Shown here piece by piece: positions 57,311 through 64,000 of a DNA stretch of 64,000 nt; within the stretch, counting starts at the first letter, position 1, and every line of letters starts with the position of its first letter. Source of the stretch: Haematobia irritans (lineage: Eukaryota; Arthropoda; Insecta; Diptera; Muscidae); assembly GCF_050003625.1 (NCBI RefSeq), contig NC_134398.1, forward strand, positions 100,297,664-100,361,663, written 5' to 3'. Under the pieces are notes generated by a model. The model did no database searches. It saw nothing but the letters and a program-made list of their open reading frames with translations, and was not told the DNA's origin. A program made the position numbers and the translations under genes.

Positions 57311-57382
57311 GCTACGTAGCTCAGTGGTAGTGTGTTGGCTTACAAACTGTATGGTCCTCGGTTCGATTCTCCGTCCAGGCGA
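57311..57382 (+). ncRNA. tRNA-like sequence (valine-like loop), copy D
   Basis: GCTACGTAGCTCAGTGG (A-box-like), CTTACAA loop, CGGTTCGATTCTCC (B box). One base shorter in the D-arm than copy E. Confidence 0.65.
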
Positions 57383-57385
57383 AAG

Positions 57386-57443
57386 GTAAAATTTAAAAAA
57401 ATTATAAAATTGAATAATTTCTTCAACATTATTTGTATTACAG
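57386..57443 (+). other. Mini-intron-like GT-AG interval in copy D
   Basis: 58 nt, GTAAAATTTA to TTTGTATTACAG, same position and size as in copy E; the downstream text AAAAAGG(T/C)G(T/C)CAAGAACTAAAAA is also shared. Confidence 0.42.
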
Positions 57444-57689
57444 AAAAAGGTGTCAAGAACTAAAAAATTTCGTGGAAGTGAAAATTATGTTAGGGAATGA
57501 GCACAATCTTCTTTGGGGAAAATTCTTCCAAGCATATAATATTTTTGGGCTCAAAATGCTTCCAAACATATTATATGTTCACATAAAACAAACATATTAA
57601 TGTTTCGGCAGTATCCAATAATATATGTGCTTCCTGCAAAATATGTTTGGAACATATGTTAGAGAGGCGATTTTTTTTGAGGGTGTATG

Positions 57690-58370
57690 AGTACGTCCCA
57701 ACCTCCTTCATAATCCCAAACCTGTAGCTCATAAATATCAAATCATGATTCGAGAAACATGAAGCGGACAATTGGTCATACAAAAGAACGTCGGACAGAT
57801 CACTAACAAAAAACAAATCAAGAAGAGTGCTACTAGTACCAGCGAAGTGTGTGTATAGTAGAATTTGTAGCGGAGAGGCCGATTGCGGACATCTGTGAGG
57901 TCAAACGGGTGTCCAAAAATGTATTAGAATTCAAATCGCCAGCAATTATAACATCCGTGCAAGTAATGCTAAGAGGTGCAATGTCATTAAAGAAATCATC
58001 CATGTCTATATTATTGTTTGGTCTGTAAACACAACCAATCAACAATTTCCTCTCTACATTGACTAACTCTATAAAAATATACTCCATACTATTGTCCGGC
58101 GCCGACTTGGTGCAAAAACTCGATCGCAATTGGCTCTTGACATAAATGGCAGGGCCACCTCCACGGCAAGTTCTGTCCGCCCTATAAAGCGAATATCCTT
58201 TCATACTAACAAGGGAATCGGGTGTCGAAGCTTTCAGCCAAGTCTCTGAAACGCAAACTACATCCATGTTGGAATTTTCAAAAATAAGTCTGAACTCGTC
58301 ATGTTTATTATTCAAACTTTGAGCGTTAATGTAGCAAATATTTGAATTAGAAAACTCGTCATAAATAAGT
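57690..58370 (-). pseudogene. LINE-C ORF2: endonuclease
   Basis: NICYINAQSLNNKHDEFRLI, VVCVSETWL (catalytic Glu), GGGPAIYVKS, LLIGCVYRPNNN and IIAGDLNSNTF are in order (58370-57833). After a frameshift, LLDLFFVSDLSDV and ASCFSNHDLIF carry the last motif with Asn-His in place of the usual Asp-His, which should impair catalysis. It is cut at 57686 by copy D. Confidence 0.88.
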
Positions 58371-58599
58371 AGTCATAATATGCACATTTATGAAGTGAAG
58401 TACCATCAGTATCGCGTAAAGGAATATAATAGACGATTGTGTTTTTGAAAATAAAAGGAACAAAAAAGATTAGAAAACTTAGAAAGCAATTATAGATAAA
58501 AAATGAATTAAAAAATAAATAATAAAAAATAACTTATGAATAACAATTAAAAAAGTAAAAATTAATTTACGAAGAAAAGATAAAAATGAATATAAAAAT

Positions 58600-58690
58600 T
58601 TTCCAAAAACATAATATAATCTAACATATTAACATATGTGTCCCAAACATTTGGTGCTAGTTTAGAAAAACATATTGTTCTAGCAGTGCA
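58600..58690. repeat. Fragment of a twin-tRNA element arm
   Basis: CTAACATATTAACATATGTG, CCCAAACATTTGGTGCTAG and a CTAGCAGTG end match the left arm of copy D in reverse. 58371-58599 is A-rich without features. Confidence 0.6.
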
Positions 58691-58722
58691 TGAGCTTTAG
58701 ATTAAAAGTTTTAAAGTCCACA

Positions 58723-59300
58723 CACTGAAAAAACAGTGAACCCTTTTCCATTGCAAAATGAACTAAACTGTAGTAATATTGACCATGATTTAGCCCTTAA
58801 GATTTTTTTCAACTTGTCTAGTTTATAATTCTCTTATATTTTAGTTAATCTATAACATTGTATTTTAGTTAATTTTTACAACACCATAAGATTTATATAC
58901 CCCTACCAAGTTAAAAAGTCAGTATTATTTTGGTTTACTTGCTTATTTTTTGGGAAACCCGATAAAAAAATTGGTTAACAGTCTCTTTAAAATGTCGACG
59001 ACTAAACTATTTTTAAATCAATCATTCCACAGTACAGAAAATTAAATAATTAAAGGAACAACAAACCGTTTTACTATTATGAACATTTTCATACATTAAA
59101 ATTCAACTTTCTTTAAGCAAAAGTACTTTATTATAAAAACTTATGATGAAAGTTCTTAATACAATGTTTTTGTGAATTAAAATTATGACCACGTGGAACA
59201 AGAAAGTAGTTTATTTTAACTCCCTTTTTCGACATTTTGAATTTTCCTTAGTTTTTTATTCATCGTAAGTATATTTTTCACATATCTTGCTGAAAAAATG
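58723..59300. mobile_element. H-related element, one end recognised
   Basis: Begins CACTGAAAAAACAGTGAACCC, the terminus of the H element at 53787, and continues with diverged TTAGTTAAT-type text. The other end is not identified. Confidence 0.5.
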
Positions 59301-59584
59301 GAAGGAATAATGAAAATTGTTAAAAATTAGCATGTATTCAAATATAATTTTTTAGCTCTTTAAATTAGCTTGTAACTTACCATATTTGGGGGTATTTGAT
59401 TAAATGGTGTAAGGAATTCAACTTTTCTTATATAAACGTACCTCATAAAGTTTGTACCTGAAACAATTAGAGAAATAATGAATTAAGTAATATATTAACT
59501 CAGAAAACTGTGTTGTTATCGATGTGAAGGACATAATACAATAAATATTCTTGTCAAAAGAAAGCCAAAGTTTTAATATAAAAC

Positions 59585-60690
59585 TTACCAATTGTCTATT
59601 AAATTGTACGCTGAAGTTAAAAAGTTATCGAAATTCATTTGGGGTTACTCTGAAATTAAATATTTATTTTTTATATTAAATAAAAAACATTAAATTTGGT
59701 TTCCAAAAATCTAATTAAAGAAATAATATGCATAAAAAAACTAAATATTCTGGTTAAAAGAATGTTAAAGAAAGCTTACCAATTCATAAAAATGTTTCCA
59801 AATTGTTATTCTGAAATTAAATATTTGATTTTTACATTAAAAATATTAAATTGGTTTCCAAAAATATTTGATTAATGTAATACTAAAATAAGGTATTAAA
59901 AACCTGTAATTTTGATAATAAAAGGTCATACAAATGTAAATATTCTAGTGAAAAGAAAGCCAATTTTTAAAAGAAAACTTACCACTTCTCTATTAAATTA
60001 TACGCTGAGGAGAAATATAAAAATATTCCCGAATCCATCTTGGGGTTGCTTTGAAATTAAATATTTTTTTTACAACAAAGAAAAACATTAAACTGGTTTC
60101 AAAAAAAAAAAAATAAATAAAATAATAATAATAATTAGCAAATAATGATATAAATAAAAAAATATCCTTTTTAAAAGAAAAACACATTTTAAAAATAATT
60201 CTTACCAATTTATGATTAAACTATATGCTGTGGTGTAACAAAAATTTTCAAAAAATATTTTATTAAAGTAATAATAAAATAAGGTATTAAAACCCTGTAA
60301 TTTTGGCAATAAAAAGGTCATAAAAACGTAAATATTCTAGTTGAAAGAAAGCCAATTTTTAAAAGAAAAGTTACCACTTCTCTATTAAATTATACGCTGA
60401 GGAGAAATATAAAAATTTGCCCGAATCCATCTGGGGTTGCTCTTAAATTAAATATTTTTTACAACAACGAAAAACATGAAACTGGTTAAAAAATAGTAAT
60501 AATAATTAGCAAATAATAATATACATAAAGAATATAATTTTTTAAACGAAAACCACATTGAAAAAGAACACTTACCTATTTATGATTAAACTATACGCTG
60601 AGGTGTAACAAACAATTTTTCAAATTCATCTGGAGTTACTCTGAAATTGAATATTTATTTTTTACATTGAATAATAAAAATTAAATTAGA
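59585..60690. repeat. Tandem array of about 200-bp units with two-unit higher order
   Basis: Units start TTACCA or TTACCT at 59585, 59776, 59979, 60202, 60371 and 60572. Each has a block ATTAAA(T/C)TATACGCTGA and later CTCTGAAATTAAATATTT. Units at 59979 and 60371 are near-identical (TTACCACTTCTCTATTAAAT), and those at 60202 and 60572 resemble each other, giving an alternating repeat of about 370-390 bp. No coding content. 60691-60897 shows nothing else. Confidence 0.85.
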
Positions 60691-60905
60691 TAAAACAATT
60701 TCAATGGAAAGTATTTCAGCACTTTTTTTCTAAATATTGAACATTCTTAATAACTTTTTTCAAAGCTACCGATCATCACCTCGCCATCGTACATCTCATC
60801 GATAAAATATTAATAACTTTCATTTAAAAGTTTTTATAAACAAACACCAATATATGTCTCAAAAAAACAAAATATTCCATATCTTTATATTCCCTTGTTA
60901 CATAC

Positions 60906-61639
60906 TAGGGATCTATAAATCGAAAATCGATTAATCGATTATTCGAATATTGGCATGAAAATCTAAAAAAATCGAAATCGATTATCAACCTAAAAATAAT
61001 CGCAAAATCGATTTTAGATTTTCGACTAATTTTTAATTTTGACGATCCAATATAGATTTTAGATTTTCAACTATTTTTTTAATTTTGATTTTCACAAATC
61101 GATTTTAATGTTTTATTCATTGGTTTAAATTAAATTGAAATGTGCGTAGATGTAAGGAATTCTATTACCAATAAGAATAAAAATTCTGATTTGATTAAAT
61201 AAAATATCAAAGTGGTGGAAATGAATCCTTTGTGATTTCAATTTCCTTCAATTTATACCGTTTGCAATAGGGCCCCAGGAATGAAACGAGGCCACAAATT
61301 TGGGGCGACACTTAATAATTTTGGGAAATAATGATAAATGATTTGTACATGTTAAAAATTTTATATTGAACCTCCTACAAATATAACAAACAAATTAAAA
61401 AAATTAACACGTTTGACCAGAACACTAATTTTTGTCATTTCATACCAACACTCGAAAAAAGACAAATAAATTTCATAAAATTGATTATTTTGTATAGTCA
61501 TTATTTCTATGAAATTCGACTATGAAAAATCGAATATTCGAATTTTGATTGGTAAAAATAATCGAAAATCGATTTTCGATTAAAAGTCAATAATCGAAAA
61601 GTCGAAAAATCGATTATTGGTTTCTACTATAGATCCCTA
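60906..61639. mobile_element. hAT-like element 3, ATCGAT-rich
   Basis: Ends TAGGGATCTATAAATCG and ACTATAGATCCCTA; 8-bp duplication TTACATAC at 60898-60905 and 61640-61647. The subterminal zones are filled with AATCGATT, TCGAAAATCGA and TTTTCGATT words that read the same on both strands. 734 bp, no transposase. Confidence 0.92.
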
Positions 61640-61658
61640 TTACATACGTGCTGAAAAG

Positions 61659-61790
61659 ATGCAACAGCCCACGCCAACGCCAACTATACAACTGAAGCAG
61701 CCAAACAAAACCAAGCAAAACCAAAACATTCCTACAACAACAAAAACACATGTGCCCTCATTGAAAACAACGCCTCATCCAGACAAATAA
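61659..61790 (+). CDS. Possible small Pro/Thr/Gln-rich ORF
   Basis: 43 codons from ATG 61659 to TAA 61788: starts MQQPTPTPTIQLKQPNKTK and ends TTPHPDK. C/A-rich composition unlike the surrounding AT-rich DNA. It could be a 5' UTR or intergenic low-complexity tract; no family match. 61791-62598 has no recognised feature. Confidence 0.15.
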   Translation: MQQPTPTPTIQLKQPNKTKQNQNIPTTTKTHVPSLKTTPHPDK

Positions 61791-62598
61791 ACCATTCGCG
61801 AATAATAAACACACACACACCACTGAAAGACCAAAAATAAAAACAACTCCACGCTCAGATTTACAGAACATCCCCATCACTCGCTACCATTTCTCATTAT
61901 TGCATTGAATGCTCTCACTCTCAAAAAATTTCAAGTAACATCATCTTTACATTAAACATATTCCACTTTGACGAGAAAGATCTCTGTACTATGTATTAGT
62001 TCATCGCATCTGACCACAATTTACTCTAAAAACAATACTCTTAAATGCATATCAGTATAAGAACGATGAAACGTTTAACTTAAAATTAGCAAAAACTTCA
62101 TGAAATGATATCTACCCATTTTTGACGAAAATGTCTATAAATTTAATCACATGTGAACTAAAAATATTTCATTGAGAAATGTTGTACCAACTATTATTAA
62201 CTATAGGAGTTGCCAGTAAGAAATTGCTATCCGCTTTCAAGTTCAATTTTCGTAATAAAATTTTTTTCTCATAAAAAAACTCTTTATAGTAAATTACACT
62301 TATTATTTAGAAAGTATTTTACATTTCATAAGTAGTTTTATAGTATGACGAAAGAATTTTTAACTACCAGTTAAGAAAATTTTTAAGGGAATTTCCATCG
62401 TATTTTGTAGGCTATGAACTAAACGATTGCTACTTAAAATTGCTAAATTTTCTTTCAGTAGTTAATCTTCTTTGAAGATACGAAAAATGAACTAAAATTC
62501 TTGAAAATTCTTGTAATAAATTATTGTAAAAATCTGGTTAAATTTACCAGACACTTTTTTTCTGTGCAGATTAGAATTTCAAAAAAATATCGAATTGT

Positions 62599-62842
62599 GA
62601 CCATTTTTTGGAAAAAGGCACGTACATTCTTTCTGTCGTAACATTTTTTTTACAGGTTTCTCCCAATCTTTTTTTACTTGTTTCTTATAGAAGACCAAAT
62701 AAGGTGTTTCAGTCATTTTGGACCATTTTTTGGAAAAAGGCACGTACATTCTTTCTGTCGTCACATTTTTTTACAGGTTTCTCCCAATCTTTTTTTACTT
62801 GTTTCTTATAGAAGACCAAATAAGGTGTTTCAGTCATTTTGG
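62599..62842. repeat. 122-bp tandem duplication
   Basis: Two near-identical units (62599-62720 and 62721-62842) with GACCATTTTTTGGAAAAAGG, CACGTACATTCTTTCTGTCG and TTTTTTTACAGGTTTCTCCC. They differ by a T/C substitution and a one-base change in a T-run. Recent duplication. Confidence 0.93.
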
Positions 62843-63134
62843 TCAAGTAGTATATTTGGAATTCTCCTCCCAAAATCGGCAATTTTTAAAAAAAAAATTT
62901 TTATGTTTTCAAAAATTCGCATTTGGCAAATCACCGATTGCTAAGCCGATCTATTTTCCAAACAGCCCTATGTGTCCACTAACTAACTGTAAAAGGTTTC
63001 AACATTCTACCAATAGCTGAGAAATATGCAAATTACAAAAAATAACATATTTCTTAAAACAATTTTCTCTGCAAAAATCAATAAACATCATAATGATATT
63101 ACAATTAGTTCAAAAATTATTAGGGTTTCTTTAT
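62843..63134. other. No recognised feature
   Basis: Sequence between the tandem duplication and the LINE-R 5' end; no coding or repeat signal recognised. Confidence 0.5.
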
Positions 63135-64000
63135 TCAACCGTCGAACGGAACGGACGTGTTTTTTAATAGCGGATAAAATCATCGTAATAAGTACCTACT
63201 ACGAATTTCAAGTGTGGTGGGATATTAGGCCACCATGCAGAGAAATTCAAAAACATCCACTGGGTTGCTAACTTCAGGTCCCAGTGGACGGGTATCGACT
63301 GGAGTTATAAATTTGGGCAATGACCAAGAGTTAGGCCCAATTAGTCGACCTGTAGACGGGTCGACAGGTGGCGACAATTTGACAAGTCGGACCTTTTCCA
63401 AGGTAACGGCATCAAAAGGAAGTAATCCCTCACGAAAGAGATTCAAGGAACGCAGAAATGCTTTGTTTATCCTAAAGAAATTAGGATCAGTCGACCCAAG
63501 CACGTTGTCGGCTAAACAAAGCGATTCCTTAAAATGGGCTCAAGGAATTATTGAGGCTGAAAAAAGGGAACGATCACCGGATGAGCTGCCATCCTCCAAA
63601 AGGGATCAACGATCGTTTGCCTCAGTTGCTAAAGACAGCCTTGTGATGGCTATCATAAATAAAGGAGCATTGGACGGTATGGTTCCAAAGCAAAAATGGG
63701 GGGAAATTGAGAATGCTTTGTCTGGCGTCTACTCACAGGTGCTGGAAAAGTTTCCTGGCCCAGATCCTCGACACCAAGAGGCTGGTTGGTATCAAGGACG
63801 ATTTAAGCTAGTCGCATTTGAGGACCAGAGGTCTATAGAATGTTTTAAAGCTGCTCTGATACTAATTGGTGAAGTTTGGGGAGGAGCTGCTCTAGAGTTA
63901 GTCGAGAAGAAAGACATACCGGCTAGACCAAGAGCACATGCGTGGATACCTGCAAACCCTTCTGACCCTGAATCTATTTTAAATAGACTGAAACGATGCA
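63135..64000 (+). mobile_element. LINE-R copy 5, 5' end, continues past the window
   Basis: Homology with copy 3 begins around ATTCAACCGTCGAACGGAAC (about 63132) and runs through a roughly 100-nt 5' UTR into ORF1. It is in plus orientation, opposite to copies 1-3. It gives the uninterrupted version of the W insertion site. Confidence 0.9.
63235..64000 (+). CDS. LINE-R ORF1 protein, N-terminal 255 codons, open at the window edge
   Basis: ATG at 63235 in a good context (CCACCATG). Open without stops to the end. N-terminus low-complexity (MQRNSKTSTGLLTSGPSGRV), a basic stretch with NPSRKRFKERRNALFILKK, then the conserved block starting SVAKDSLVMAIINKGALDGM, with GWYQGRFKLVAFEDQRSIEC and ALELVEKKDIPARPRAHAW. 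The encoded ORF1 protein is thought to package element RNA. No CCHC motif is seen in the visible part. This is the least damaged LINE-R coding sequence here; the C-terminus and ORF2 lie beyond the window. Confidence 0.9.
   Translation, partial: MQRNSKTSTGLLTSGPSGRVSTGVINLGNDQELGPISRPVDGSTGGDNLTSRTFSKVTASKGSNPSRKRFKERRNALFILKKLGSVDPSTLSAKQSDSLKWAQGIIEAEKRERSPDELPSSKRDQRSFASVAKDSLVMAIINKGALDGMVPKQKWGEIENALSGVYSQVLEKFPGPDPRHQEAGWYQGRFKLVAFEDQRSIECFKAALILIGEVWGGAALELVEKKDIPARPRAHAWIPANPSDPESILNRLKRC

Larger units (their letters stand above)
56363..57685. mobile_element. Twin-tRNA inverted-repeat element, copy D (reference copy)
   Basis: 1,323 bp from CACTGTTAGAAAAATATG to CGATTTTTTTTGAGGGTG, TA at 56361-56362 and 57686-57687, inserted in the LINE-C ORF2. 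Arms are dense in AACATAT/ATATGTT words and include a GAGAGAGAGAAAG tract (about 56620-56650). Core: alanine-like module (minus), a spacer with CTATATAAATG, a valine-like module (plus), a 58-nt GT-AG interval. No protein-coding frame. Confidence 0.9.
54418..58370 (-). mobile_element. LINE-C: non-LTR retrotransposon without RNase H, split by copy D
   Basis: Minus-strand ORF2 of a different LINE family: endonuclease (58370-57690), the region leading to RT (56362-55889), RT (55777-54969) and C-terminal domain (55023-54418). No RNase H follows RT. Style of the C-terminus (NNWNSLPHELQ...FKDKLLEYF) resembles CR1/Jockey-type elements. A 1,323-bp twin-tRNA element interrupts it at 56363-57685. Several frameshifts; no ORF1 seen. 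Confidence 0.9.

Noticed and set aside
57571..57816. 81-codon minus-strand frame
   Set aside because: Chimeric: LINE-C endonuclease end running into the twin-tRNA element; an accidental fusion.
63225..63503. 92-codon minus-strand frame
   Set aside because: Antisense of LINE-R ORF1, which is open on the plus strand from 63235.

Overview
This window is repeat-dominated, AT-rich nuclear DNA from a higher fly, most likely a calyptrate (muscid-like) species. Three things point there: a pentanucleotide AATAT satellite; short (roughly 60 to 120 nt) GT-AG introns next to exons that read as an insect RPUSD2/RluA-type pseudouridine synthase; and a dense, nested collection of fly-type transposable elements (RNase H-bearing non-LTR elements with TTAGG-like tails, BEL/Pao and gypsy fragments, Tc1/mariner elements, many short inverted-repeat elements). 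There are no bacterial genes, operons or CRISPR arrays. The only convincing host gene is the pair of exons at 15635-16065; its remaining exons are not visible here.

Layout. 1-3604 is an almost pure (AATAT)n array. 3605-5450 holds a 160-bp tandem duplication and a broken Tc1-like transposon. 5451-6314 is a diverged dispersed repeat. 6317-14869 is one inverted-repeat element blown apart by nested insertions: two pieces of an RNase H-type LINE (called LINE-R here), an element with CACCCAG ends (called B), and a DD41D mariner. 14878-22430 carries the host exons and many short dispersed elements. 22854-30570 is short inverted-repeat elements plus a BEL/Pao fragment. 30851-36404 is a nearly full-length LINE-R whose ORF1 is split by a 574-bp element. 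36422-40556 holds B remnants and a second BEL/Pao. 41083-44314 is three neighbouring copies of one 8-bp-TSD element, the first carrying a second hAT-like element filled with a minisatellite. 44712-45320 is a gypsy-like RT fragment. 46347-49352, 50457-54302 and 54418-58370 are further nested elements, the last a different LINE without RNase H (called LINE-C). 58723-62842 holds tandem repeats and a hAT-like element, and the right edge starts another LINE-R with an open ORF1 that runs off the window.

The most unusual object is a family of TA-flanked inverted-repeat elements (copies at 6317-14869, 16490-17408, 46509-47404, 56363-57685, plus deletion derivatives). At its core are two tRNA-like sequences in head-to-head (divergent) orientation, each with A-box-like and B-box-like motifs. 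One of them is followed in three of the four full copies by a 58-60 nt GT-AG interval that looks like a fly mini-intron. The same core sits inside two different sets of termini.

Many insertions can be dated relative to each other, because the window contains both filled and empty versions of the same site or clean target-site duplications (TSDs). No element here has a fully intact coding capacity; the best open frames are the partial LINE-R ORF1 at the right edge, the 660-codon LINE-R frame at 9993-11975 and the N-terminally deleted mariner transposase at 8494-9240.
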